This document shows positions 1 to 8,182 of a DNA stretch of 64,000 nt, in pieces. Source of the DNA: Deinococcus radiotolerans (lineage in GTDB: Bacteria > Deinococcota > Deinococci > Deinococcales > Deinococcaceae); NCBI RefSeq assembly GCF_014647435.1, contig NZ_BMPE01000002.1, positions 248,001-312,000 on the forward strand, given 5' to 3'. Each line of letters opens with the position of its first letter. Within the stretch, counting starts at the first letter, position 1. The position numbers and the translations under genes were made by a program. The notes under the pieces were generated by a model. That model made no database searches. It saw only the letters and a program-made list of their open reading frames with translations, and had not been told where the DNA came from.

Positions 1-896
1 TCGGCGCGGGTGGGCGTGAACGTGAACGCGTTGCCACAGCGGTCGCTGGTGGTGCCGGTCACGTTCAGTTTCATGCTGGCCGCCACCTTCTCCCTGGTGG
101 TCGCGTACAGCGCCGAGCCGCTGAGCAGCACGTCCTTCTCGGTCCAGGCGTACGTCAGGTCCAGTTTGGCGGGGGCGTTCGTCTCGCGGCCCGCCCAGCC
201 GCTGAGGGTCAGCGCGGTGGGACCGGCGGTGTTCAGGCAGTCGCCGGGCGTCATGCTGAACTTCAGGCCTGCCACGGTCTTCCCGGAGACGGTGACGCTG
301 CCGGTTGCGTTGGTCGGCACTTCCTGCTGAAGGGGGAGCACCTGCCCGGTGTTGGAGTCGTACGTGTACCCGTTGTTCACCCAGACGGTCGGGGCGCCAC
401 CGACCTTCCAGCTGGTCTCGATGCGCACGCCGGATTGCTCGTCGATCTGCACGTAGCCGTCCCTGGGCAGCTCGGAGTACTGGTAGCCGCCGTTGCGGGT
501 ATATGTGTGCGTGCCGGTGGCCAAGGCTTCCTGCACGGCGGCCATGGCCTGCGTGGTCACGCGCCCATGGCCGCCGAGGCCCTGCACGAAGGTCTTCCCG
601 AACGATGCGGCGCCGCTCAGGTCCAGGCTGTTCGGGCGGACGGGCGCGCTGCCCATGCCAAGCAGCCCCAGCAGGGGTTTGAGGTCGGCGTCCATGTTCG
701 GGCTGTTCGGGTCGGTCATGGCGACCAGCTGCTTGGCGGCGCTCTGGGCGGTGCCCATCACGTCCTGCACGTCTAGGCTCTGACCCACGACGGGGGCAGC
801 GGGTTCCGTCTGGGCAGGGTTGGTGGGCGTGGGCGTGGGTTTGCACGCGGCGAGGAGCAGGGTCGTGACGGTCAGCAGGGCAGTGGTGCGTTTCAC
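1..896 (-). CDS. Putative lipoprotein, C-terminus outside window
   Basis: I do not recognise the family. The gene starts with GTG at 896 and stays open to the window edge, giving 298 codons. The N-terminus is a lipoprotein signal: KR, a hydrophobic stretch and LLAAC, with the Cys as lipidation site, then a Pro/Thr-rich linker. The rest is polar and Gly/Ser/Thr-rich, as expected for an exported beta-rich protein anchored outside the membrane. The start is supported by a TAAGGT box 6 bases upstream (leaderless type). The gene is divergent from the sulfhydrylase at 1021. Confidence 0.8.
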   Translation of the reverse strand, partial: MKRTTALLTVTTLLLAACKPTPTPTNPAQTEPAAPVVGQSLDVQDVMGTAQSAAKQLVAMTDPNSPNMDADLKPLLGLLGMGSAPVRPNSLDLSGAASFGKTFVQGLGGHGRVTTQAMAAVQEALATGTHTYTRNGGYQYSELPRDGYVQIDEQSGVRIETSWKVGGAPTVWVNNGYTYDSNTGQVLPLQQEVPTNATGSVTVSGKTVAGLKFSMTPGDCLNTAGPTALTLSGWAGRETNAPAKLDLTYAWTEKDVLLSGSALYATTREKVAASMKLNVTGTTSDRCGNAFTFTPTRA

Positions 897-902
897 ACCG
901 TC

Positions 903-908
903 ACCTTA
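903..908 (-). promoter_or_regulatory. -10 box TAAGGT, leaderless type
   Basis: TAAGGT lies 6 bases before the GTG start at 896, so transcription would begin at or next to the start codon. Confidence 0.45.
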
Positions 909-1008
909 AGGAACCTTCATTCGTCTGTCGTCCGCAGGTGACGCACCCCCCCAGCCGGGGTATCCAGGCAGGTCGGACATGGCCCGCGCGTGCCCGGGCG
1001 GCGCGGCG

Positions 1009-1014
1009 TAGCGT
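1009..1014 (+). promoter_or_regulatory. -10 box TAGCGT, leaderless type
   Basis: TAGCGT ends 6 bases before the ATG at 1021. The spacer GAGGGC is too close to the start for normal Shine-Dalgarno use. Confidence 0.45.
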
Positions 1015-1020
1015 GAGGGC

Positions 1021-2280
1021 ATGAGCGACACGCCCGCCGACACCATGCACCCCGAGGGGTGGACGTACGAAACGACTGCCGTGCAGAGCAGCATTCCGCG
1101 GGGGCTGGGGCAGACCATCGGCTTCCCGATCCACGCTGCGGCCGCGTTCCAGTTCGACACGCTGGAGGAGGCGCAACTGGAATTCCAGCAGAACACCGGC
1201 CTGAGTTACGCCCGGTTGCAGAATCCCACCGTGCGCGCGCTGGAGGACCGCATCACGACCCTGGAGGGCGGCGCAGCGACGGTGGCAGTGGCCAGCGGGC
1301 AGGCGGCGACCCTCACCGCGATTCTCAGCGTGTGCCGCGCCGGGGATCACGTCGTGTCGGCCAGCAGCCTGTTCGGCGGGACGACCGGGATGCTCAGCAA
1401 CATCCTGCCGCTGATGGGCATCACGGTCACGCTGGTCGACAACACCCCGGACGCCGTCCGCGCCGCCATGCAGCCGAACACGCGGCTGGTGTGGGCGGAG
1501 ATGATCAGCAACCCCGCCGGGGACATCGCGGACATCCGCGCGTTCGCGGATATCGCCCACGAGCACGGGGCGCTGCTGGCGATCGACAACACCTGCGGCG
1601 GCGTGGGCTTCCTGTGCCGACCGCTGGAGCATGGCGCGGACATCGTCAGCCAATCCCTCACGAAGTGGGCGGGCGGGCACGGCAGCGTCCTGGGCGGCGC
1701 CGTGACCGTCGGGACCGGGCATGACCTGACCCACAATCCCATCTTCGCGGATGGCGGCGAGCAGAGCATCCTCAAGGTGCGGGGCGACGCGGCCCTCGCT
1801 TGGCGACAGCGTTGGTTCGGCGCGCACCAGCTGGGCATGACCCTCGCGCCGCACAGCGCGTTCCTGATCGCGCAGGGCCTGGAGACCCTCGCGCTGCGCC
1901 TGGAGCGCGAGAGTGCCACCGCCCTCGCCCTGGCACAGTGGCTTGAGGCGCACCCAAAGGTCGGGAAGGTCAGCTACCCCGGCCTGAGCAGCCACCCGCA
2001 CCATCACCTCGCGCAGACATACCTATGCGGCGGGCAGGGCGCCGTCCTGACCTTCGAGGTGCCAGACCCCAGCGCGTTCCTGTCGCGCGTGCGCGTGCTG
2101 CGGATCGCCCCGAACCTCGGGGACGTCCGCACGCTCGTCGTGCACCCCTGGACGACCACGCACGGCCGCGTGCCCGAACCAGCCCGCCACGCCGCCGGCG
2201 TCACGCCCACCACCATCCGCATGAGCGTCGGCGTGGAAGCCCTGCGCGACCTCCAGGCGGACATTGAACAGGCCCTGTAA
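1021..2280 (+). CDS. O-acetylhomoserine sulfhydrylase family PLP enzyme
   Basis: Cys/Met-metabolism PLP enzyme of 419 residues, closest in length and motifs to O-acetylhomoserine sulfhydrylases (homocysteine from O-acetylhomoserine and sulfide); a methionine gamma-lyase or cystathionine-type activity cannot be excluded. Visible signatures are YARLQNPT (63-70), the cofactor-binding ASGQAA (91-96), AIDNT (187-191) and SLTKWAGGHGSV with the Schiff-base lysine at about residue 215. Full length. A second in-frame ATG lies 8 codons in, but the -10 box six bases upstream favours the first. It stands alone, divergent from a lipoprotein gene and convergent with the TM2 gene. No riboswitch-like structure was seen in the short upstream region. 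Confidence 0.88.
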   Translation: MSDTPADTMHPEGWTYETTAVQSSIPRGLGQTIGFPIHAAAAFQFDTLEEAQLEFQQNTGLSYARLQNPTVRALEDRITTLEGGAATVAVASGQAATLTAILSVCRAGDHVVSASSLFGGTTGMLSNILPLMGITVTLVDNTPDAVRAAMQPNTRLVWAEMISNPAGDIADIRAFADIAHEHGALLAIDNTCGGVGFLCRPLEHGADIVSQSLTKWAGGHGSVLGGAVTVGTGHDLTHNPIFADGGEQSILKVRGDAALAWRQRWFGAHQLGMTLAPHSAFLIAQGLETLALRLERESATALALAQWLEAHPKVGKVSYPGLSSHPHHHLAQTYLCGGQGAVLTFEVPDPSAFLSRVRVLRIAPNLGDVRTLVVHPWTTTHGRVPEPARHAAGVTPTTIRMSVGVEALRDLQADIEQAL

Positions 2281-2295
2281 GGGGCGTTGATGGTC

Positions 2296-2347
2296 GAAAG
2301 GTGATGGTTGATAGAAGGGTCATCCCCTCTGTCAACCATCATCTTTC
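2296..2347. terminator. Long hairpin between convergent genes
   Basis: Two 24-base arms (2296-2319 and 2324-2347) pair around a 4-base loop with one A-C mismatch and two G-U wobbles. It lies between the stop codons of two convergent genes, so it probably ends transcription in both directions. There is no long U-tract. The repeated GATGGTTGA style of the arms also suggests a small dispersed repeat. Confidence 0.6.
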
Positions 2348-2360
2348 AACGGTTTACCCC

Positions 2361-3278
2361 TTACAGCCAGGCTTTTTTCCCCACGATGTACTCGCGCTGG
2401 AAGTCCGCGTCGCTCTTGGTCAGGTACATGACGCCCTCGATGAAGCCCAGCAGGCCCACCAGGAACGGCACGAGGAAGAACACCGCGCCCACAATGATGA
2501 ACGACCCGATGATGCCCAGGATCCAGCCGCCGATCGTGGCGGCCAGCATGATCACGCCGGGCTGCGTGTTGCCCAGGTAGAACTTGTGCACGCCCAGGCC
2601 GCCCAGGAAGATGCCGAGCAGGCCCGCGATGAGTTTCTTCTGCGCCACGTCACCACTCTGGACGCCCTGCGTGAACTGGTTGATGGCCTGCCGCGCCTGC
2701 CGTTCCAGATCGTCGAAGTTTCCGCTCTGACTGGGCGCGTGGGGCATGGGGGCGGGGCCCTGCGGGATGCTGGGGTTCTTCGCACCGCCCGTGGCGCGCG
2801 CCACCCAGTCGTCGTCCGCCGGGGGGCGCGGCGGGGGCACGACCGTCGGGGCGACCGGGGCGGGTGGCACGTGATGCGCCGGCTGCGGCTGAGGTTGCGG
2901 GGTGTGCGCGGCGCTGCTCGTCCCGGCGGCCTGATCCACCCAGGACGGCGCAGGCGCCGGGCTGACCGGCGTGCTGTTGGGGCTGCTGCCTGTGGGGCTG
3001 GACGTGCCCGCAGCGGCGTCCACCCATGAGGGGGCCGGGGCACTGCCAGCAGGCTGGGCGGCCTGGGTGGCCGCGCCTGAGCCAGCCACCTCGTCCACCC
3101 AGGAGGGCGCCGCGGGGCGAGGCGCGCTGCCCGCAGGGTCCGGGATGCGCAGGTCGTCCGCCCCTGCGGGCTTGGGGCTGGGTGCCGCCGGGCTGGCGCT
3201 GGAACCGCCGAGGACCTCGTCCACCCACGACGGCGCGTTGCTGGAGGCGGCGGGTTGCTTGTCGTCCGGGTTGGTCAT
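2361..3278 (-). CDS. TM2-domain membrane protein with SWVD repeats
   Basis: 305 residues. The C-terminal third is a TM2 domain: LLGIFLGGLGVHKFYLG, two hydrophobic segments joined by a short polar turn, and a charged tail. The N-terminal half is low-complexity Ala/Pro/Ser with four exact SWVD motifs (about residues 17, 59, 84 and 112) and a decayed fifth (DDWV, about 158). Each sits in an APSWVD-x3-G context, so they look like spaced short linear motifs on a disordered arm. ATG at 3278 is chosen because TAATGT lies 5 bases upstream. The TM2 function is unknown; such arms usually bind partners. Confidence 0.8.
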   Translation of the reverse strand: MTNPDDKQPAASSNAPSWVDEVLGGSSASPAAPSPKPAGADDLRIPDPAGSAPRPAAPSWVDEVAGSGAATQAAQPAGSAPAPSWVDAAAGTSSPTGSSPNSTPVSPAPAPSWVDQAAGTSSAAHTPQPQPQPAHHVPPAPVAPTVVPPPRPPADDDWVARATGGAKNPSIPQGPAPMPHAPSQSGNFDDLERQARQAINQFTQGVQSGDVAQKKLIAGLLGIFLGGLGVHKFYLGNTQPGVIMLAATIGGWILGIIGSFIIVGAVFFLVPFLVGLLGFIEGVMYLTKSDADFQREYIVGKKAWL

Positions 3279-3283
3279 GCTCC

Positions 3284-3289
3284 ACATTA
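3284..3289 (-). promoter_or_regulatory. -10 box TAATGT, leaderless type
   Basis: TAATGT lies 5 bases before the ATG at 3278 and helps choose that start over longer frames. Confidence 0.35.
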
Positions 3290-3318
3290 CGCGATTCCCA
3301 CGCGGGCCGTTGCGTCCG

Positions 3319-4110
3319 TCAAAAGAAGGCGACCCAACCGGTGGCGACAATCACGGGCACCGGCACGGACAGCGCGCCCCCGGCGAACAGAGGCGCAAGG
3401 TCAGCGCGGTGCGCGGCCTCCAGCGCCGCCACCTCCTGCGGGGACAGGGACGCCAGCGGCACCCCCTCCAGACCCGCGCGGATGTCGGCCCAGCGCGCCC
3501 CGACGTCCGGAAGAGTGTACGTCAGTGGATTCAGCGTGGCCTGCACGTCCGTCAGACCGGCCGCGCGCAGCACGTCCGCCAATGCCTCTGGGGTGGGGAG
3601 GCGACCCAGGGGCGGCGCGCCCGGCTTCAGGCCTGCCCAGGCCAGCCGCGCCCGCCACAGCCCCGGCAGTGGGCCCAGCAGGCCCGCCCCGAACGACGAC
3701 ACGACCACCCGCCCGCCGGGGCGCACCACCCGCGCCCACTCGCGTACGCCGCCCGGCATGTCCGGCAGGAAGAACACACCCGCCGCGCACACCGCCACGT
3801 CAAACGTGCCGTCCGGGAAGGGCAGCGACGCCGCGTCCCCCCGCACGAACGCCGCGCCCGGCACCCGCCTCTGCGCCTGCGTCAGCATGCCCGCCGACAC
3901 GTCCACCCCCACCACCCGGCCCGCGCGGCCCACGACCTCTGCCGCCACCGCGCCCGTGCCGGTCATCACGTCCAGCACCGCCTCGCCCGGCTGTACACCC
4001 GCCGCGTCGGCCACGAACCGCGCCGCCTGCGCCAGGAAGCCCACCGCGTCATACCGGTCCGCGACGGCGTTGAACAGCGCCTCGTTCGCGCGCACGCGGT
4101 CTCCCGTCAC
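3319..4110 (-). CDS. SAM-dependent methyltransferase (UbiE-like)
   Basis: Class I methyltransferase of 263 residues. Motif I is VLDVMTGTGA (45-54), followed by an acidic post-I segment (VVGVDVSAGML) and the typical DAASLPFPDGTFDVA motif. The C-terminal half carries RVVRPGGRVVVSSFG. The substrate cannot be told; UbiE/menaquinone-type and small-molecule methyltransferases look alike. The GTG start at 4110 shares GTGA with the nadR stop, so it is the last gene of the seven-gene operon. In that place a nicotinamide-related substrate is possible, but this is only a context guess. Confidence 0.8.
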   Translation of the reverse strand: MTGDRVRANEALFNAVADRYDAVGFLAQAARFVADAAGVQPGEAVLDVMTGTGAVAAEVVGRAGRVVGVDVSAGMLTQAQRRVPGAAFVRGDAASLPFPDGTFDVAVCAAGVFFLPDMPGGVREWARVVRPGGRVVVSSFGAGLLGPLPGLWRARLAWAGLKPGAPPLGRLPTPEALADVLRAAGLTDVQATLNPLTYTLPDVGARWADIRAGLEGVPLASLSPQEVAALEAAHRADLAPLFAGGALSVPVPVIVATGWVAFF

Positions 4111-5117
4111 GCGCCCTCCAGCACGGCGCGCACCTGCGCCACCCGCTCCGGGACCGAGCCGCGCAGCAGCGTGAACGGCACGCCCCGCGCCTCCAGATCC
4201 TGCCGGATGAACGCCTGCTGCACCGCGCGCACCTCCGTATTCGCCCGCCAGCCGTCCTGCTCGTGCGGCAGGTCCGTGTCGCACAGGAAGGCGTGCGCGT
4301 ACCGCGACCGGCACTCGTCGGCCAGCGCCCGCAACTCCGGCAGCGCCCCGCCCGTCAGGAGGTGAGACCACATCAGGGTCGTCGCGGCGTCCGTATCACT
4401 GAACACCCAGCGGTGCACGCCGGGCGAGGTGATCGCCTCGTCCTCCAGCGCCCGGTGCCCCCGCGCGATCTCCAGGAAGTGCGCTTCTGTCAGCGCGCCG
4501 TTCTCCCGCTCGTACACGTCCCGGCCGTACTCACGCACCCCGGCCGTCCCGAAGTCCTTTGCCAGCGCGCGGGTCAGGGTGCTCTTACCGGTGCTCTCCG
4601 CACCCAGGATCACCACCCGCCGGACGAAATGCGCGTACACCAGCGGCTCCAGAAAGCCGCGCAGGCCGTGCACGTCCGCGCGCAGGGCCGAGCCGCTGAC
4701 CGGCACCGCTGCCCGCGCCTGGTCCACGCACACGTGCGCCGCGCCCAGCGACGCCGCGAACGCCTCGCCGTACGCCTCGGACGTGAAGACCGCGTCGGGC
4801 CGCACGCCCCAGCCGTCCAGCACGCCCCGCACGTAAGCGCGGTGGGTGGCGTCCGGCTCTTCGTTCAGCGGTGGATTCGGCGCGTCCGGCAGCAGCTCCA
4901 GCCCCGGGCAGAGCCGCGCCGGGTACAGCGACCGAACCCAGCCCCGGCGCAGCGGGCTGGGCATATCCGGAAAGTCCGGGCGGGAGTACACCCACACGCT
5001 CACCCGCTCGCAGCGCGCCAGCGCCTCGTCCAGCACCCTCAGGTGCCCCCGGTGCAGCGGCGCGAACTTCCCCACCACCAGCCCGTGCCGGTAACGCCGA
5101 CCCGTCACGTCAGGCAA
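4107..5117 (-). CDS. nadR: NadR-type NMN adenylyltransferase / ribosylnicotinamide kinase
   Basis: Bifunctional cytoplasmic NAD-salvage enzyme of 336 residues. The N-terminal nucleotidyltransferase has GKFAPLHRGH (16-25) and VSGSALR (140-146), the two ATP-binding motifs of NMN adenylyltransferases. The C-terminal kinase begins with the P-loop GAESTGKST (172-180). Together they phosphorylate nicotinamide riboside to NMN and adenylate it to NAD. There is no N-terminal helix-turn-helix, so unlike enterobacterial NadR it is not itself a repressor. TTG at 5117 is preferred: GGGAGGT lies 5 bases upstream, whereas the next GTG (5108) would be 14 bases away. It overlaps pnuC by 8 bases, matching transporter to kinase. 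Confidence 0.92.
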   Translation of the reverse strand: MPDVTGRRYRHGLVVGKFAPLHRGHLRVLDEALARCERVSVWVYSRPDFPDMPSPLRRGWVRSLYPARLCPGLELLPDAPNPPLNEEPDATHRAYVRGVLDGWGVRPDAVFTSEAYGEAFAASLGAAHVCVDQARAAVPVSGSALRADVHGLRGFLEPLVYAHFVRRVVILGAESTGKSTLTRALAKDFGTAGVREYGRDVYERENGALTEAHFLEIARGHRALEDEAITSPGVHRWVFSDTDAATTLMWSHLLTGGALPELRALADECRSRYAHAFLCDTDLPHEQDGWRANTEVRAVQQAFIRQDLEARGVPFTLLRGSVPERVAQVRAVLEGA

Positions 5118-5700
5118 ACGCCACCTCCCGCGCCTCGTCCCGCCGCCACTCGCGCCAGCCGTACACGCTCATGCCTGCCAGCACGAACTGCAACGCGAAC
5201 AGCACCCAGTACCCCGTATGCCAGAAGAACACCGCCTGCACCGCGTTCACCGCGATCCACACCGGCCACGACCACGCCCAGCGGCGCGTCGTGCCGAAAT
5301 TCGCCACCAGTGACAGCGTCACCGCCGCGAACTGCACCCAGTTCCACACCGCGCCGAAATCCGTCACCGCCACCGTGTACGCGAAGATCAGCAGGCTCGC
5401 CACCCACGTCACCCCGTACCACAGCGGCTCGTTGAAGCGGATTTCCCCCCGCGCCCGCCGGGCCTCCAGGTGCCACAGGTACAGCCCGTGAATGCCGAAC
5501 AGCAGGTACGTGACCTGCAACCCCGCCAGCATCCAATGCCCACCGCTGAGGAACAGCAGGAAGTACGGCAGCAGCGACAGGTTCGACCAGTGCCAGTACA
5601 CCGCCCGCTTCGACCACAGGAAGTACAGGCTGACGAGCACGCACACCCCACCCGACAGGTCCAGCAGCAGCGGCGGCACATTCAGTCCGAACAGGTTCAT
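5110..5700 (-). CDS. pnuC: PnuC nicotinamide riboside transporter
   Basis: Inner-membrane facilitator of 196 residues, almost wholly hydrophobic, with about seven membrane segments. It has the aromatic substrate-site features of PnuC, YWHWSNLSLLPYF near residue 35 and VWNWVQF in the second half. Nicotinamide riboside enters and is trapped by phosphorylation, which fits the overlapping nadR kinase downstream. ATG at 5700 has GGGAGGA 4-5 bases upstream and shares ATGA with the end of the NADAR gene. Confidence 0.92.
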   Translation of the reverse strand: MNLFGLNVPPLLLDLSGGVCVLVSLYFLWSKRAVYWHWSNLSLLPYFLLFLSGGHWMLAGLQVTYLLFGIHGLYLWHLEARRARGEIRFNEPLWYGVTWVASLLIFAYTVAVTDFGAVWNWVQFAAVTLSLVANFGTTRRWAWSWPVWIAVNAVQAVFFWHTGYWVLFALQFVLAGMSVYGWREWRRDEAREVAFA

Positions 5701-6170
5701 CCGTCCTCCCGCAGGGCCGCGCGCAGGTCCATCAGCAGTTCCCCCAGGCGGTTGCGGCCCGAGCCGTCCCCGCCGTCCGCCCAGTACGAATCGTTCCCGG
5801 TGTGTTCCACGAGCACCGCGTCTCCCGTGTCCAGCAGCAGCTGACACAACGCCGGGTGCTGCGTGAACTTCGCCCGGAGTGCGGCGCGCATCACATCATC
5901 CTTCACAGCGTCCCAGTCGGCCCGCAGGGGCAGATCACGCCGGCGCCCGAAGCGCGCCGCCAGCATCGGCGTCGCCTGCGCCCGCACCTCCTCGGCGTGC
6001 GGTGTGCCCGCGAACTTCTGCGCTTGAAAGTAATGCTCGCTGGTCGGCCAGACCACCCCGTCCAGCTTCAGGGGATGCCGACTGAAGTTGCTGAACTCCC
6101 CGAAGGGCCGGTTCGTCTCATAAAACCGGATCTCCGGCCGCTCGTTGCCCGCAGGCGCCGCGCGGCTCAC
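5697..6170 (-). CDS. NADAR family protein (YbiA-like N-glycosidase)
   Basis: 157 residues. Family signatures run in order: FYETNRPFGEFSNFSRHP, WPTSEHYFQAQKF, DWDAVKDDVMRAALRAKF, LLDTGDAVLVEHTGNDSYW and GGDGSGRNRLGELLM. NADAR proteins cleave N-glycosidic bonds: YbiA acts on early riboflavin intermediates, and others remove ADP-ribose from nucleic acid or act in NAD/ADP-ribose metabolism. Its place directly before pnuC and nadR supports an NAD- or ADP-ribose-linked role here. The GTG start at 6170 shares GTGA with the upstream stop; an earlier GTG at 6203 would overlap more. Confidence 0.88.
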   Translation of the reverse strand: MSRAAPAGNERPEIRFYETNRPFGEFSNFSRHPLKLDGVVWPTSEHYFQAQKFAGTPHAEEVRAQATPMLAARFGRRRDLPLRADWDAVKDDVMRAALRAKFTQHPALCQLLLDTGDAVLVEHTGNDSYWADGGDGSGRNRLGELLMDLRAALREDG

Positions 6171-6760
6171 GTGTCGATCCTCAGGGTCGCCACGCCCGCC
6201 CACGCGCCGCGCGGCAGGCGCACCACGTCGATCAGCAGCAGCGCCACGCGGCCCGCCGTAACCGTCATGAGCTGTCCGTCCGCACCCGACGCGAACAGCG
6301 CCGCCGCCGCGCGGATGGCCTCCGGCTCACCCGGCGCGTAGAAGTCCGCCGCGTTCCCCTCGGCCTCCCGCCTCGTCAGGCGCTCCGCGAGCCGGAAGGC
6401 GGACGGCTCGACCTCCACCTCGACCTCCCCGGTCGGCAGCGGCAGCAGCCCCAGCCAGTCCACGCGCGCCAATTCCTCCGGGGTGAACGCGCGCGGCAGA
6501 ACGAACGGCACGAACGGCGAGTCCGTGTCGCTCGACTCGGTCAGCCCCCCCAGCGCCGACACCAGCGCCCCGGCGAACGCCACGCCCTCCTGCACGCCCG
6601 CCCCGTCCACCGGCGGGCCCGGCTGCCCCTCCCACCCGAACACCCCGTCCGGCGACAGGCGACCCGCCACGACCACCGGCGACACCGACCCGTCCGCTCG
6701 GTACGCCACCAGCCGCTCCAGATGCACCCGCCCGTTCAGATCCCCGCCCGGTTCCGTCAT
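6167..6760 (-). CDS. Hypothetical protein in NAD-salvage operon
   Basis: Not recognised. 197 residues, acidic, no signal peptide, no membrane segment and no Cys. The first 100 residues look like a beta-rich domain (repeated VVVAGRLSPDG and ALVSALGGL stretches); the C-terminal part ends VALLLIDVVRLPRGAW. ATG at 6760 lies 27 bases after the previous gene, and the end shares GTGA with the NADAR gene, so it is translationally coupled to it. It may be a partner or immunity-like companion of the NADAR protein, but nothing in the sequence proves that. Confidence 0.75.
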   Translation of the reverse strand: MTEPGGDLNGRVHLERLVAYRADGSVSPVVVAGRLSPDGVFGWEGQPGPPVDGAGVQEGVAFAGALVSALGGLTESSDTDSPFVPFVLPRAFTPEELARVDWLGLLPLPTGEVEVEVEPSAFRLAERLTRREAEGNAADFYAPGEPEAIRAAAALFASGADGQLMTVTAGRVALLLIDVVRLPRGAWAGVATLRIDT

Positions 6761-6787
6761 GCGGACACTCTGCCGCCTGCGCCCCGC

Positions 6788-7123
6788 TCAGTCCAGCGGA
6801 AGATGCGTGACGGGGTCAATGCGCTCCGCGAAGTCCGGCCCGGCGAAGTGCGCCACCACCCGAATCGGCCCCACGATGGCCACGTTGAAGGCCTCCAACT
6901 CCCCAGCCGGCACCCACAACTCCTGATGCCGGTCCTGCGCGCCCACCACCTGAATGGCGTAGCGGGTCGCCACGTCCGCGCGCACGTCGAACGCGGCCAC
7001 CAGTTGCAACTCGTGCAGCCCCGTCGGCCGCCACAGTGTCACCACGTCCTCCACCGGCGGCCACGGTACCGTCCGCTCCGCGTTCTTCGGGAACAGCACG
7101 TCCAGCCAGTCGCCGCCCGTCAC
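6788..7123 (-). CDS. Hypothetical protein in NAD-salvage operon
   Basis: Not recognised. 111 residues, soluble, with no Cys, signal peptide or membrane segment. Segments such as VTLWRPTGLHELQLVAAF and ELWVPAGELEAFNVAIVG suggest a small alpha/beta fold. The GTG start at 7123 shares GTGA with the stop of the upstream gene. ADP-ribosyltransferase-like proteins of similar size sometimes show an LWRPTG-type segment, but I cannot assign that here. Confidence 0.72.
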   Translation of the reverse strand: MTGGDWLDVLFPKNAERTVPWPPVEDVVTLWRPTGLHELQLVAAFDVRADVATRYAIQVVGAQDRHQELWVPAGELEAFNVAIVGPIRVVAHFAGPDFAERIDPVTHLPLD

Positions 7124-7680
7124 GCGCCCCCGACCAGACCACACAGCGCCGCCACGCCGCGCGCCAGGGGTGTCAGGACCCACACCCGCTCCGGGGTGTC
7201 CAGGCTGCCCAGCCGGTCCTCGCGGGCCAGCAGGCCCAGGCCCGCCAGTCCACCCAGCGCCCCCTCGAACTCCAGCCGCGACCAGCCCAGCGGCACGCCG
7301 CCGCGCAGGGGCAGCGCGTCCGCGAATGGTTCGATGCGGTCAAGCAGGTCGAACACCTCGCCCAGCGCGTCCATCTCCCGCGCGGACAGGCCCTCCACGA
7401 TCCGCAGGGCCTGGAAGCGGTCCGGGGTGGGGGAGGGGTGCAGCCGCGCGCAGCCCGCCAGCGCCCGCGCGATCAGCGCCAGCTTCCCGTCGGATTCCGC
7501 GATTTCCGCCGCGCGGTTCGCCTGCATCACGTTCGCCCGGAACGCCGCCGAACGCACGTACGCCGCGTCCACCCGGTCCGCCTCCAGGCCCGCCAGCGCG
7601 TCCGCCAGCAGGGGCGACAGCCGCGCCGACACCGGCACGTCCAGCCCGCCCAGCACCGCCAACTCCAGAGCCTCCCGCAT
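7120..7680 (-). CDS. Hypothetical protein, first gene of NAD-salvage operon
   Basis: Not recognised. 186 residues, rich in Leu and Ala and predicted mostly helical, with no signal peptide. The N-terminal 80 residues read as packed helices; the C-terminal half could be winged-helix-like (LEFEGALGGLAGLGLLARED), as in some adaptor or regulatory proteins. ATG at 7680 follows a TAGAGT box by 6 bases, marking the operon promoter. The end overlaps the next gene by GTGA. Confidence 0.72.
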   Translation of the reverse strand: MREALELAVLGGLDVPVSARLSPLLADALAGLEADRVDAAYVRSAAFRANVMQANRAAEIAESDGKLALIARALAGCARLHPSPTPDRFQALRIVEGLSAREMDALGEVFDLLDRIEPFADALPLRGGVPLGWSRLEFEGALGGLAGLGLLAREDRLGSLDTPERVWVLTPLARGVAALCGLVGGA

Positions 7681-7686
7681 CCGCCC

Positions 7687-7692
7687 ACTCTA
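7687..7692 (-). promoter_or_regulatory. -10 box TAGAGT, operon promoter
   Basis: TAGAGT sits 6 bases before the ATG at 7680. It is the only promoter-like site seen ahead of the seven-gene minus-strand operon. Confidence 0.45.
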
Positions 7693-7729
7693 CGGCCCCA
7701 CTGCGGTGCCGCGTGCCACACTGACCTGC

Positions 7730-8179
7730 ATGTCCACCCTGCGCCCCTACCAGCCCGGCGACCGGGCCGCGTGCCTGCACCTGTTCGATGCGAACACGCC
7801 CCGCTACTTCCTGCCGGAAGAACGCCGCGACTTCGAAGGCTGGCTGGACGGCGAGGAAGGCCCCGCCGAGTACCTTGTCATCGAGGAAGAGGGGGTGGTC
7901 ATTGCCTGCGGCGGCCTGTGGTTCAGCCCGGACCCCGCCCGACCCGCTGGGTTCGCGTGGGGCATGGTGCACCCGGACCGGCAGAGGCAGGGGCTGGGAC
8001 GCACCCTAGCCCTGGCCCGCCTGGACCGCCTGCGCGCCCTGGGCATCCCGCACGCCACGCTGGACACCAGCCAGCACACCGCGCCGTTCTACGCCCGCCT
8101 GGGCTTCCGCGAAGTGAAGCGCACGCCCGACGGCTACGGCCCCGGCCTGCACCGTGTGGACATGATCGCCGACGTGTAA
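7730..8179 (+). CDS. GNAT family N-acetyltransferase
   Basis: 149 residues with the GNAT fold: an N-terminal YQPGDRAACLHLF strand-helix, the acetyl-CoA loop PDRQRQGLGRTLALARLDR (consensus Q/R-x-x-G-x-G/A) and the C-terminal ARLGFREVKRTPDGYGPG. The substrate is unknown. ATG at 7730 gives a complete N-terminus; CACACT seven bases upstream is a poor -10. Divergent from the NAD-salvage operon, facing the tRNA-Thr gene. Confidence 0.82.
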   Translation: MSTLRPYQPGDRAACLHLFDANTPRYFLPEERRDFEGWLDGEEGPAEYLVIEEEGVVIACGGLWFSPDPARPAGFAWGMVHPDRQRQGLGRTLALARLDRLRALGIPHATLDTSQHTAPFYARLGFREVKRTPDGYGPGLHRVDMIADV

Positions 8180-8182
8180 ACG

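Noticed and set aside
897..1020. Possible SAM or other riboswitch before the sulfhydrylase
   Set aside because: No conserved aptamer parts; a leaderless -10 box leaves no leader RNA.
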